NCBI RefSeq assembly: GCF_002368195.1
Contig: NZ_AP018178.1
Location: 8,700,645-8,764,644 of the forward strand
Length of the DNA: 64,000 bases
Direction: 5' to 3'
Origin: Calothrix sp. NIES-2100
GTDB taxonomy: Bacteria; Cyanobacteriota; Cyanobacteriia; Cyanobacteriales; Nostocaceae
Under the pieces are notes generated by a model. The model ran no database searches. It worked only from the letters and a program-made list of their open reading frames with translations, and was not told the origin of the DNA. This document shows, one piece after another, positions 1-8,453 of the stretch (the stretch's first letter is position 1; the number at the start of each line of letters is the position of its first letter). The translations under genes were made by a program, and so were the position numbers.

Positions 1-691
1 CAGCAAATTGCAAATTATTATCTATCCGTTTGAAATAAAATAAAAAATCCTGCAAAGGCATACCGCTGTAAATACCCTGTTCGCCAATCCCCGATTCTAA
101 GGTTGACGTAGCTAGGTAATTTTTATTTAGTTGTTCTGGCTGAATTTCTAAATAAATTTTATTTTTTTCTTTCTGGCGATAAAGGGTGAACAGTCCCTGT
201 TGCTTTTCTGTATCTTTGACGACTTCATCAAAAGCTTCTAAATCATCCTTTTTTGCTGGTTTACTAGGTGTGCTAGGCTTTTCATTTGGCTTGTCTGGGG
301 TTTTTCCCACTACCAACAAAGGTTGTTTTCCCGCTTGTTTGGGATTTGGAACTATCCAATTAAACGGTTGCTGTTGTACCTGTTGGTTTTGATTCAGTAC
401 CCAAACTTGCTCTGAGCTTTTTAACAGCGAATCACCTATCGGCGATCCTCCACGAGCAATTTTTCTCGAACCATTGTCTTTGAGCTTTAAAAGTTCTAGA
501 GCAGGCTGGCTACTACTATCAGATGGCTTTGTAACTCCAGATTTTGCTTGAGTCACACCAACTATATCTACTTTTTGTTGGGTGCGTAACTCAGTATTCA
601 GTTCATTTGCAGGTGGTGACTTAGCACTAGCAGTTGTTACTCCTAAAAACAAACCATGCAACAAAATTACATAAAAAGTTAATTTATTCAT
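1..691 (-). CDS. Exported zinc-dependent metalloprotease, DUF5117/DUF5118 type (5' part only)
   Basis: The reading frame starts at ATG 691 and stays open to the left edge, so only about the first 230 residues are present. Residues 1-23 form a signal peptide (MNKLTFYVILLHGLFLGV, then TTASA before the likely cleavage site), followed by a low-complexity region rich in Gln, Lys and Pro. Around residues 155-200 the sequence QGLFTLYRQKEKNKIYLEI and the following NKNYL resemble the DUF5118/DUF5117 N-terminal module of large periplasmic zinc metalloproteases of about 800-900 residues. The HExxH catalytic part would lie outside the window, so protease activity is inferred from the N-terminal module alone. 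The 500 bases upstream contain no gene. Confidence 0.6.
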   Translation of the reverse strand, partial: MNKLTFYVILLHGLFLGVTTASAKSPPANELNTELRTQQKVDIVGVTQAKSGVTKPSDSSSQPALELLKLKDNGSRKIARGGSPIGDSLLKSSEQVWVLNQNQQVQQQPFNWIVPNPKQAGKQPLLVVGKTPDKPNEKPSTPSKPAKKDDLEAFDEVVKDTEKQQGLFTLYRQKEKNKIYLEIQPEQLNKNYLATSTLESGIGEQGIYSGMPLQDFLFYFKRIDNNLQFA

Positions 692-1197
692 CAAATCTAC
701 CCCCGACAACAATCATTAGTTAATTTTTCATTATTAGCAAAGTCAAGGAGCTTTGCTGTTATCTAACAGAAGCTCACTTAAAAAATATTATTAGCAGGCT
801 GATATGCAGCAGTAAACCTTTTTGTTAAGTTATCATTACTATTCTTCAATCCTATTGGACAGTTTTACTGTAGTATTTTTGCTAACAATTGTATCTGTAG
901 CCGATAGTACGTATTATTTTTACATCAGATGAGTAAACTTGCTGGGAAGAAAGTATAACAATTTGGGCAAAATCAATGACATTAGTGGAAAATGTACAAC
1001 TTCTCAAGCTGTCAAATTTAATTTATCCGCAGAAAAATACTCAGGCTCCAATGAAGTTAGCTCCTATTGTGGAAGACCTTGATAATAAAAGTTATAAAAC
1101 ATACAAGTATCTTAGTAATTTCAGAAGCATGTGAGTGAAGACAACCTTTAGATCATTTTTCATAAATCAGTAATTAAATAGTAATCCAAGATACAAA
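692..1197. other. Divergent intergenic region, no gene seen
   Basis: AT-rich 506-base gap between the minus-strand metalloprotease and the plus-strand pentapeptide-repeat gene. It should hold promoters for both, but I could not single out convincing -35/-10 boxes or a hairpin. Confidence 0.6.
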
Positions 1198-2952
1198 ATG
1201 TCATATTTGTCACAAATTTGGAAGCGTTTAAGCAATTACGCCAGGGTTACAAAGTTACCGGAAGTACCACAAACAACATCGCTGTCAGCCGAAACAGTTG
1301 TACCTACTAGGAAAAAAACTGCTCAAGATTTAGATCAAAACTTTAAATCGTTGGCAGAGAATTTACAAGACTCTTTATTACTCCAACAGCTGCACAAAAA
1401 ATTAGAAGAATGGGGAAAACCAGGTAATGGGTTACCGCCTTTGACAAGGGATACACCAATCGCGCCACACCAAGCAAGAAAGCATCGCCAATTTTATCAA
1501 GAGATTTACGATCTACTAGGTCATGCAGCCTTAACACCAGAAATAGTTGAACAGGTAATGAAGTTGCTGATTGCTAGGAAAAAATTTTATCCACTGCTGC
1601 TGTTTTACCGTCTAGAGGAATTTTATCGCCGCTGGTGCCAGGGTGAGTTTCTGGATGCTGCACCTGATGATAACTTGCCTCAGAAAAAAATGTTAAAAAT
1701 GTTAGCACAAAATATCACTATCGGATTGAGGCAAGTAGATATATATACTGGATTGAATGTATTAATTTTACTATTGGAGTTCCACCGCTACGCTCAAGGG
1801 CGAGCTGAATTGCAACAGCTAATTACCTTTTATCCATCTAACCAACCAGATACGGAAAATTTTTTTACATCCCAACTACTGCGCATAATAAATTATAGCG
1901 ATGCGATTGAAATTGGTAATTTTACTAGTATTGTTGGTGAATTCCTCAAAGGTGGAAACTTTCGGGGGGCTTACCTAGGCAATGCCAACTTAGCAGGTGC
2001 TAACTTTAGCGGTGCTAACCTCAGTGGTGCTTACCTAGGGGATGCCAATCTCACAGGAGCGAATTTTAGTTATGCTGATCTCAGCGGTGCTAACTTTGGG
2101 GATGCCAATCTCAGTGGTGCTACTTTTAGCCATGCCAACCTCAACCACACTGACCTCAGTAGTGCTAATCTCAGTGGTGCTAACCTCAGCCACGCCAACC
2201 TGAGTCGGGCTAACCTCAGCCACGCTGACCTCAGCAGCACCAACTTCAAAAATGCCAACCTCAGCAGTGCTGACCTCAGTAGTACAAATCTCAAAGATGC
2301 TAAGCTCAACAATGCTGACCTCAGCCACTCTAACCTTTTCGGTGCCAACCTCAGTGAAGCCAAACTCAGTGGTGTTAACCTGAGCCATGCCGACCTTTGC
2401 CGCGCTGACCTCAGTGGTGCTAACTTGAGTCGTGCTATTCTTAACGGCACAAACCTCAGTGACACAATTCTCTTCAGTACCAACCTCAGTGACGCTATTC
2501 TAGTCGCCGCCGACCTCAGCTATGCCAAGCTGAATGGAGCCAAACTCAACTATGCCAAACTCAACGGCGCTATGTTCTTAGGTGCCGATCTCAGCGGTGT
2601 AGATTTGAGTGGAGTGCTGCTAAATGAAGCTGACCTCAGTGGCGTGCTGCTGAGTGAAGCTGACCTCAGCGGTGCTGACCTCAGTGATACCATGCTCTTC
2701 GGTACTGACCTCAGCTATGCGAACCTCAACAAAGCCAACCTCAGTGGTAGTAATTTGAGTGGTGCTTTGCTCAATGGTGCAGATCTCAGCCATACTAACC
2801 TCAGTTGTGCCATTCTCAGCAATGCTGATGTGACAGCCGCCAACCTCGCAGAAATGACCTGGGGTGAAAAGCAACAATGGGAAACCGTCCGGGGATTAGA
2901 GCAAGCGGTAAATGTCCCAGAATTATTGAAGCAGCAGTTGGGGTTGAGTTGA
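1198..2952 (+). CDS. Pentapeptide-repeat protein with a unique N-terminal domain
   Basis: 584 residues. About residues 1-245 form a non-repetitive, mostly helical domain I do not recognise. From about 250 to 555 the protein is an unbroken run of some 60 A(D/N)LSx pentapeptides, such as GANLSGANLSHANLS, which fold into a right-handed quadrilateral beta-helix. A short tail (about 560-584) closes it. There is no signal peptide or membrane segment, so it is probably cytosolic. Pentapeptide helices act in protein binding or DNA mimicry in some families, but most cyanobacterial ones have no known role. The antisense strand carries open frames across the repeats; these are a side effect of the 15-bp periodicity. 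The next 400 bases downstream are tandem repeats. Confidence 0.85.
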   Translation: MSYLSQIWKRLSNYARVTKLPEVPQTTSLSAETVVPTRKKTAQDLDQNFKSLAENLQDSLLLQQLHKKLEEWGKPGNGLPPLTRDTPIAPHQARKHRQFYQEIYDLLGHAALTPEIVEQVMKLLIARKKFYPLLLFYRLEEFYRRWCQGEFLDAAPDDNLPQKKMLKMLAQNITIGLRQVDIYTGLNVLILLLEFHRYAQGRAELQQLITFYPSNQPDTENFFTSQLLRIINYSDAIEIGNFTSIVGEFLKGGNFRGAYLGNANLAGANFSGANLSGAYLGDANLTGANFSYADLSGANFGDANLSGATFSHANLNHTDLSSANLSGANLSHANLSRANLSHADLSSTNFKNANLSSADLSSTNLKDAKLNNADLSHSNLFGANLSEAKLSGVNLSHADLCRADLSGANLSRAILNGTNLSDTILFSTNLSDAILVAADLSYAKLNGAKLNYAKLNGAMFLGADLSGVDLSGVLLNEADLSGVLLSEADLSGADLSDTMLFGTDLSYANLNKANLSGSNLSGALLNGADLSHTNLSCAILSNADVTAANLAEMTWGEKQQWETVRGLEQAVNVPELLKQQLGLS

Positions 2953-2956
2953 GCTA

Positions 2957-3025
2957 TTGGGTATGGGGCATGGGGCATTGGGTATGGGGCATGGGGCATT
3001 GGGAATAGGGCATGGGGCATTGGTG
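2957..3025. repeat. GGGCATG/GGGCATT heptamer-type short tandem repeat
   Basis: Directly after the pentapeptide gene's stop codon, degenerate 7-bp units (atggggc, attgggt, atagggc) run for about 70 bases. They belong to the short tandemly repeated sequences common in Nostoc-type genomes. Confidence 0.75.
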
Positions 3026-3073
3026 ATTGAGTTTTTTGCTAATTCTGCTTTGTTGCTTCAATTGCTGTTTGGG

Positions 3074-3304
3074 GATACTCATTTGTTATATCGGAGTACT
3101 CATTTGTTATATCGGAGTACCCATTTGTTATATCGGAGTACCCATTTGTTATATCGGAGTACCCATTTGTTATATCGGAGTACCCATTTGTTATATCGGG
3201 GTATTCATTTGTTATATCGGAGTACTCATTTGTTATATCGGAGTACTCATTTGTTATATCGGAGTACTCATTTGTTATATCGGAGTACTCATTTGTTATA
3301 TCGG
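3074..3304. repeat. 11 copies of a 21-bp tandem repeat
   Basis: Eleven contiguous 21-bp units (type agtactcatttgttatatcg plus g) fill exactly 231 bases, followed by a 9-bp partial unit. Units differ only at a few positions (tactc/taccc, cggag/cgggg). Because 21 is divisible by 3, long open frames appear on both strands (peptides THLLYRS on plus, EYSDITN on minus), but these lack credible start contexts. There are no spacers, so it is not a CRISPR array. It lies between two heptamer tracts. Confidence 0.95.
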
Positions 3305-3316
3305 AGTACTCATACT

Positions 3317-3351
3317 CAATGCCCAATGCCCAATGCCCAATGCCCAATGCC
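3317..3351. repeat. CAATGCC x5 heptamer repeat
   Basis: Five perfect copies of caatgcc directly after the 21-bp array and just before the end of the methyltransferase gene on the minus strand. Confidence 0.9.
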
Positions 3352-3353
3352 CA

Positions 3354-4802
3354 TTAACTTTGATAAACTCGATGTCCCCTAATTTCTACCTTATGGGCAG
3401 CTAAACATTTTTCCCAACCTTCACGAGTACCAATTTCACTTTTCTGCTGGAGTAGCCCTAATTGCTGTTCTTGTTGGGTGAGTTGGGCAAATTCTTCGTA
3501 GAGTGGGTAGTGGGGTGTGACAAAGGTTTCTTTACGATGCAATATTGGGGGATTGGCTCTGGTTTGGTAGTCGCGGTGAGTGATTTTTAATGTATCAAAG
3601 TCAATAATAATACTGGCTTTTAAAGCTGGATGGGGATCAGTGTCAAAGTCTGGATAAAATAAATAGCAAATTTGCGGTTTGTCGGTGCAAAATTTAATCA
3701 AAGTTGCACCATCTACACGCCCAATGGTACGACTGGCGCAGCCTTCATAAATTCGCAGTAAGGCATCAAGTTCTGCTAGAGCCAGAACATGGACATACAA
3801 AGCACCACGGGTATGTTTACCAATTTTGCTTTTTTCGCAAGCAGTTTGGATGACTCTAGGTTGACCTAAGCTAAAGAGTTTTTGGTCGGCGACTCCACAA
3901 GCTTCTTCATAGCTACCAAAAAAGGCTTTGATGTCGTGGCGGATTTCTGGGGCTAGTTTATGCCATGCTGGACGTTGCTCGAAATGGGTGAGGGCGAGAT
4001 AAACTTGAATATCCAGAGAGCGACGATAAGCGATCGCATCCCATTCTACTTCATCAGTAACTTGTAATACTACGGCAAAGGCACGGCGGAAGTTACCAAA
4101 TTCACTCAGTAGTTCCTGTTCATTGCTTAATTCCCCTTTGACTGGTAATCTCCCACGTTGGGTGAAAAAAGCCATCAATGGTGTGAGTGTTTCTTGGTAA
4201 TCTTCAAACCGCTTGCTAGGAATGCGGACTCTGGGCGTAGAACTTCGAGAAAAGAAGCGGATAGCTTTGTAACTTTCTTTTTCGGCTTCATCTCGAAATA
4301 CAAAGTAAACGCCTAAAGCCACGGGTACTGCATCTACATTCAGTACCTCATCAATGTAACTTTTAAGTTCTTCTTGCTCGTAATATTTCTGAAAAGTATT
4401 GCGACGGGTAACAATACCATCGCTGTAAGCTAATTGCGTCTTACTGGGAGCATTAATCAGAATTTGAGCGGCGACAATTAAGACTTTGCGGGTGAGTTCC
4501 CAAGCTTTGATTAAGCTTTCCCGGCGTTCTTCGGGATCTTCAATGACGTTAAGGACGTAACCCAAGTTGACAACATCGGCGGCGATAATTGATGCATCAG
4601 GATGGTAGTATGGGTCCCAACCTGCACTAGTAAAACCTAAATTTGCTACACGCTGAACATCGCCACCGTAGCCGCAACCGTAGTCAAAAAAGGTAGTTTC
4701 TGGATTGATGATTGCCCATTCTAAAGCTAATCTGACTGGGCGAGAGATGTCAATGCGGGCGATCGCAGCTCGATGACGCTCAATTTCTAACGCTTCAGGC
4801 AT
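3354..4802 (-). CDS. DNA phosphorothioation-associated putative methyltransferase
   Basis: 482 residues from ATG 4802. The N-terminal half has a Rossmann-type SAM-binding motif, FFDYGCGYGGD (about residues 38-48), then GWDPYYHPD and NLGYVLNVIEDP. This matches the family described as DNA phosphorothioation-associated putative methyltransferase (TIGR04096), which is found beside dnd genes. The C-terminal half is specific to that family. It is the last gene of the minus-strand run dndD, antitoxin, toxin, dndE, methyltransferase, 45 bases after dndE. Its exact substrate is not established. The family call rests on the SAM motif plus the dnd context. Confidence 0.8.
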   Translation of the reverse strand: MPEALEIERHRAAIARIDISRPVRLALEWAIINPETTFFDYGCGYGGDVQRVANLGFTSAGWDPYYHPDASIIAADVVNLGYVLNVIEDPEERRESLIKAWELTRKVLIVAAQILINAPSKTQLAYSDGIVTRRNTFQKYYEQEELKSYIDEVLNVDAVPVALGVYFVFRDEAEKESYKAIRFFSRSSTPRVRIPSKRFEDYQETLTPLMAFFTQRGRLPVKGELSNEQELLSEFGNFRRAFAVVLQVTDEVEWDAIAYRRSLDIQVYLALTHFEQRPAWHKLAPEIRHDIKAFFGSYEEACGVADQKLFSLGQPRVIQTACEKSKIGKHTRGALYVHVLALAELDALLRIYEGCASRTIGRVDGATLIKFCTDKPQICYLFYPDFDTDPHPALKASIIIDFDTLKITHRDYQTRANPPILHRKETFVTPHYPLYEEFAQLTQQEQQLGLLQQKSEIGTREGWEKCLAAHKVEIRGHRVYQS

Positions 4803-4847
4803 AATCTTCAGTTAACAGTCAACGGTTAACAGTTAACTAATATCCTG

Positions 4848-5234
4848 TCAATCTTTTAGCGCTAATTCAATTAAATCTTCAATTTTCTTGATATTTGGAT
4901 CGCCAGCTAAGTAACCAATTCCCCGATGTAAATGCAGGCGAAATTGGGTAGCTAGGGTTTCTGTATCGGTGGCGTAACCGTCGTTGTGACAGCGTTGCTT
5001 GAGGGCGATCGCAAGGATATCAGACATTTCGCCGCCAAAGACACGCCAGGTTAATTCGACGTTGCTATCTTGGGGAATGGGGACGGGGGAAGGTGGTGTT
5101 GGTTCGGCGAGGGAACGACAAAATGCCCATCTGCATAATATGTTCCATTGGTCAATCTTGGTGCTGCGTTTAAGTTTGGTAAGTTGCTCTTTGGCTGTTT
5201 GGGAAAGTTTGATTCTTTCGATTGGTGGTTCCAT
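4848..5234 (-). CDS. dndE: DNA sulfur modification protein DndE
   Basis: 128 residues from ATG 5234. The opening PIERIKLSQTAKEQLTKLKR and the following WNILCRWAFCRSLAEP are typical of DndE, the small protein of the DNA phosphorothioation (S-modification) complex, which binds nicked DNA and acts with DndC and DndD to put sulfur into the DNA backbone. The end of the protein (HRGIGYLAGDPNIKKIEDL) is also DndE-like. It lies 51 bases downstream of the MazF-like toxin gene and 45 bases upstream of the methyltransferase gene. DndD is upstream on the same strand, but DndC, the sulfurtransfer partner, is not encoded in the window. Confidence 0.85.
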   Translation of the reverse strand: MEPPIERIKLSQTAKEQLTKLKRSTKIDQWNILCRWAFCRSLAEPTPPSPVPIPQDSNVELTWRVFGGEMSDILAIALKQRCHNDGYATDTETLATQFRLHLHRGIGYLAGDPNIKKIEDLIELALKD

Positions 5235-5285
5235 GATTAAAGGGTGAGGTCTGTTGAATTCACGTTAAATTATGATACTTTTGAG

Positions 5286-5633
5286 TTATAAACCCAAACA
5301 GTAGCGAACCGCAGTTTCAACTTCAAGCATCTTGGAGTCAGAAATTTTCCCAGATGGATCAGCAGGAAAGCGATTTGGATCTAAAGAACGAATCTGAAAA
5401 CATAAAAACACTGTTTCTATTAACAATCCACTGTCACTTGAAGATACTCGTATATTGGTTGGATAATCGCGCTTAACATTTGTTCCTTTCGTCCCTACGA
5501 CTACAGTCACAACCAACGGTAATTGGTTGATAGCGTCTATAGATAAAACTAAAACTGGTCTTGTTCCTGCTTGTTCTCGTCCCTGTACTGGATTAAGATT
5601 TATAAAATAAATTTGTCCTCTCTCGATGCTCAC
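5286..5633 (-). CDS. MazF/PemK-family endoribonuclease toxin
   Basis: 115 residues. The sequence begins RGQIYFINLNPVQGREQAG and continues TRPVLVLS, the hallmark of the MazF/PemK SH3-like toxin fold; family members cleave mRNA at short motifs. The start is GTG at 5633, which overlaps the TGA stop of the upstream antitoxin gene by four bases (GTGA), implying translational coupling. The pair sits inside the dnd operon between dndD and dndE, which is an unusual place for it. The full length and conserved C-terminus suggest an intact toxin. Confidence 0.88.
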   Translation of the reverse strand: MSIERGQIYFINLNPVQGREQAGTRPVLVLSIDAINQLPLVVTVVVGTKGTNVKRDYPTNIRVSSSDSGLLIETVFLCFQIRSLDPNRFPADPSGKISDSKMLEVETAVRYCLGL

Positions 5634-5878
5634 AACTTTTCTAACCCATCCATTTCTGTCACACTAAATTCATTATTTATAGAGGTGATTTCTGTTTGTA
5701 TATCTAAATCACTAGCCATTGTAACTAGTTGTTCATTCATATATTCAAGATTAGTAAATTTATCTAAGTGCTTCCTTGCTTGCACTTGTTTTGCTATCCG
5801 CTCTGAAAGCCATTCTAGTTGTTCTAATGAAAAATTACGTAGTTCCTGCTCTATTTTGAGTAAATGTGGTGAGTTCAT
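5630..5878 (-). CDS. Antitoxin partner of the MazF-like toxin
   Basis: 82 residues from ATG 5878, ending inside the toxin start codon. It has no clear MazE-type DNA-binding motif that I can name. The helical N-terminal part (LEQLEWLSERIAKQVQARK) and acidic C-terminal part fit the general plan of small cyanobacterial antitoxins that precede MazF. The function is inferred from the four-base overlap with the toxin and from its size. It starts 93 bases downstream of the end of dndD. Confidence 0.7.
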   Translation of the reverse strand: MNSPHLLKIEQELRNFSLEQLEWLSERIAKQVQARKHLDKFTNLEYMNEQLVTMASDLDIQTEITSINNEFSVTEMDGLEKL

Positions 5879-5971
5879 AATTGCAGATCTACTTTTCCAA
5901 GGTCGTTATATATATTGTAAATATTTGGGCTGCCATAAAATCGCGATCGCTAAATTTTTCAACGATATCTA

Positions 5972-7954
5972 CTACCAAAAATATTGATTTTCTACTACTG
6001 TTGTTTGACGAGTAGCAGAGTCATATTTTAAAAGGTATTCGTGAGCGATCGCTTCATTCTCTCTCAGTACTTGTACTTGTTTTTTATCTATTTCTGTATC
6101 AGTAGATAACAGTATTACTTGATGACTGGCGGACGGAAAGTAACGTTCTACTAGGTTACTGCGGTGGGAAGAATCGAGTCTACCGAGAGGAGTGTCAATT
6201 GCTACAGGAAGACGGCGACCGGAGACTCTGGCTAATCCCCACAAAAATGCGATCGCTAATAGTTGTTTTTCCCCAGCAGACAGGCGATGTTTGGGGACAG
6301 GTTTACCATTTAAGTCGTAAAGCGAAAGGCTGAAGTTATGGGTGTCGATGGCGACGCGATGAACTAAATCGGATTTGTGTAGCAAGTAACGAAAGCATTC
6401 TGTCACTTCAACTTCTAATTTATTGAGTTTTCTTAGAGTTAATTTTTCTCGAAAAACTTTAAGAGTTTCTTGAACTCTAGCCGCTGATTCAATAATATGT
6501 TCTTTGTTTTGACGTTTCAGACTCGTCTCTGTGTAGCTTTCTAAATCTTTTTTGGTACTGTAAATCTCTGTTTCTAATTCAACTAAGCGGCGTTTCGCTA
6601 TTTCCCAAGCAGCCTTAGCTTCAGCAACTTCCTGTTGTGCTTGTTGTAATTCATCGGCTAGTCTTTGATATTCTTCTGGCGAAGCTGCGGTTTGAATTTG
6701 TCTTTCGAGAGTGATAATTTCTTCTTCCTGAGACTGAAGAAAGGTAAATTTATCTTGAGCCTGAGTTTTTGCATAACCCAGGTAATGATGAATGACATTA
6801 TCTAACTGATTCAGGCTCTCTCTATCAGCTAATAACCAAGGTTCGCTGATGACTGCGCTATTTAAATCTTGATTTTCTTGCTTGATAAATTCTTGAATTT
6901 GAGTAACTGCTGACTCAGCGATAGTTAATTTATTAATAAAATTGAGTAACTTCTGCTCTCTCTCGACTAATAAATCATGAGCTACCTTCATTTGTTGAAC
7001 ACGAAATTCCTGTTCTCCTTGAATATGCGCTTCATTTAATAGCGGTGCAATTAATCCTAAAGGTAAAACATCAGCAGCTAATTCACACATTGCTTGACGT
7101 GCTTTTTCCGCAGCAGCAATTTTCTCATCTTTTTGTTTTTCTAAGTGACTGCGTTCTCCGGCAATTTTACCACCCTCAGAAATAAATTTATTCACAGCTT
7201 CTTGCTGCCGATTTTCGGCAACTTTTAAGTTCTCTTGCAAAGATGTAATTAATAATTCTTCTTGATTATAATCCTCTTGTAGTTTTTGCAACTTACCTTC
7301 AATTTCTGCGATATCGGCCAATTCTTTAGTATCAGCAAGTTCCTTACGTTTGCGATTGACTAAAATATCTAAATCAACAGCTAATCTGTCTGCTAACTCT
7401 AGTCCTAAAAGTCCGCTAATTGCATCTACTACCAGTGGTGGTGGTATTTCCTGTTCGGCGAGTTCTTTAACTTGTTCGCCATCAAATAAAAATAAGTTAG
7501 AAATTCCTACGGGTAGTAGATTTTCAATATATTCATCCCAAATATTAACTAAAGCCGTATCCAACCATTCATTAGCATCTAAAATACCTAAATGGTCTTT
7601 CCCATCTTTCGGATTTCTCTCCCAAGTCCGCACCACCCTGTATTTAACTGGCTGGTCATTTTCGATATGTTCAAAAACTAATTCAATCCGAGTTTTCTCA
7701 ACTGGATCAGTTTTACTATTAACGCATTGGGTAAGAAAATCGCTATAACTTAAATTACCACGGGTAGAACATTGGGCACGATGCCCATAAAGCGCCAGCC
7801 GAATAGCATCCATTAAGGTTGTTTTTCCGCCACCATTCATCCCGCCTAATAAAATAATTGGGCGAGAATTTTCATGATTTCTTGGATCGAGATTTATTAC
7901 CTGTTTACCAGCGTAGGGGCCAAAGTTTTGTAATACAAGTTCAAGAAATATCAT
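5972..7954 (-). CDS. dndD: DNA sulfur modification protein DndD (SMC/RecF-like ATPase)
   Basis: 660 residues from ATG 7954. It has a Walker A motif at about 37-46 (GGMNGGGKTT), a long coiled-coil middle (about 180-500), and a C-terminal ABC signature LSAGEKQ (about 558-564) followed by the Walker B/D-loop region VAIDTPLGRLD. This SbcC/RecF-like layout and the N-terminus IFLELVLQNFGPYAGKQ are typical of DndD, the ATPase of the phosphorothioation complex that is thought to act on DNA structure during sulfur insertion. It is the first gene of the minus-strand dnd run. The gene normally before it (dndC) is absent: the next 500 bases upstream hold only repeats, then an unrelated peptidase gene. 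Confidence 0.88.
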   Translation of the reverse strand: MIFLELVLQNFGPYAGKQVINLDPRNHENSRPIILLGGMNGGGKTTLMDAIRLALYGHRAQCSTRGNLSYSDFLTQCVNSKTDPVEKTRIELVFEHIENDQPVKYRVVRTWERNPKDGKDHLGILDANEWLDTALVNIWDEYIENLLPVGISNLFLFDGEQVKELAEQEIPPPLVVDAISGLLGLELADRLAVDLDILVNRKRKELADTKELADIAEIEGKLQKLQEDYNQEELLITSLQENLKVAENRQQEAVNKFISEGGKIAGERSHLEKQKDEKIAAAEKARQAMCELAADVLPLGLIAPLLNEAHIQGEQEFRVQQMKVAHDLLVEREQKLLNFINKLTIAESAVTQIQEFIKQENQDLNSAVISEPWLLADRESLNQLDNVIHHYLGYAKTQAQDKFTFLQSQEEEIITLERQIQTAASPEEYQRLADELQQAQQEVAEAKAAWEIAKRRLVELETEIYSTKKDLESYTETSLKRQNKEHIIESAARVQETLKVFREKLTLRKLNKLEVEVTECFRYLLHKSDLVHRVAIDTHNFSLSLYDLNGKPVPKHRLSAGEKQLLAIAFLWGLARVSGRRLPVAIDTPLGRLDSSHRSNLVERYFPSASHQVILLSTDTEIDKKQVQVLRENEAIAHEYLLKYDSATRQTTVVENQYFW

Positions 7955-7989
7955 TTAATTAGTTAGCAAAATTAAAGTTATAGGTCTAA

Positions 7990-8150
7990 GAGGATGTTTT
8001 AAAAGTCTTTGGCTGTACCTTTCCACTTATTGATCCCCCCTAACCCCCCTTTCCAAGGGGGGAACTAGAATCAAAGTCCCCCTTGGAAAGGGGGATTTAG
8101 GGGGATCTAAAAATATTTGCTACATCACTAAAGACTTTTCAAATATCCTC
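7990..8150. mobile_element. MITE-like element with 18-bp terminal inverted repeats
   Basis: The ends gaggatgttttaaaagtc (7990-8007) and gacttttcaaatatcctc (8133-8150) are inverted copies matching at 16 of 18 positions. Inside, about 8032-8106, is a large hairpin of C-rich and G-rich arms (tccccctaa...ccccctttccaa against ttggaaaggggga...ttaggggga). The 7-mer ctaagag occurs at both outer borders, as a target duplication would. The same 18-bp left end recurs exactly at 58593-58610. The element carries no coding sequence. Confidence 0.7.
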
Positions 8151-8265
8151 TAAGAGTACAGCTTAAAGAAGCTGTCACACAAAGACGCAAAGAGTATAAG
8201 TATTTAGAAATCCTGTAGCAGTCCTAAATCATGGGTAAAATTCTCTATCTTTCTTCCTTCGCGCC

Positions 8266-8312
8266 CTTCTCTGCGAGACGCTAACGCGTTCACGTAGTGT
8301 CTCGTAGAGAAG
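8266..8312. repeat. Small dispersed palindromic repeat
   Basis: An interrupted palindrome, cttctctgcgagacgct ... agtgtctcgtagagaag, with a central aacgcgttc. Such small palindromes are scattered in Nostoc-type genomes. It lies in the non-coding gap between the peptidase and dndD genes. Confidence 0.6.
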
Positions 8313-8390
8313 GCGTACTTGGCGGTTCCATTAAAAATATTTTTCACAACTCCTACAAGGATTGCTATACAGCTTAATTAGCCTGACAAA

Positions 8391-8425
8391 ACCCGGATAT
8401 GGTGGGCAATGCCCACCCTACCATA
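8391..8425 (-). terminator. Possible hairpin terminator after the aminopeptidase gene
   Basis: The inverted repeat tatggtgggc ... gcccaccctaccata lies about 30 bases past the stop codon of the minus-strand peptidase gene. There is no strong T tract, so it may instead be a dispersed repeat. Confidence 0.35.
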
Positions 8426-8453
8426 TTTTCTGTCGCGCTTTTTTACAGAATTG

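Noticed and set aside
2035..2877. Long antisense open frames across the pentapeptide-repeat gene
   Set aside because: They mirror the 15-bp repeat periodicity, have repetitive low-complexity products and lack start signals.
3074..3304. CRISPR array
   Set aside because: Units are contiguous with no spacers, and no cas gene is present.
2957..3404. Open frames through the 21-bp repeats on both strands (THLLYRS and EYSDITN peptides)
   Set aside because: They exist because the period is a multiple of three. No ribosome site, no unique sequence beyond the repeat.
5571..5987. Plus-strand frame across the MazEF-like pair
   Set aside because: Antisense shadow of two well-supported genes.
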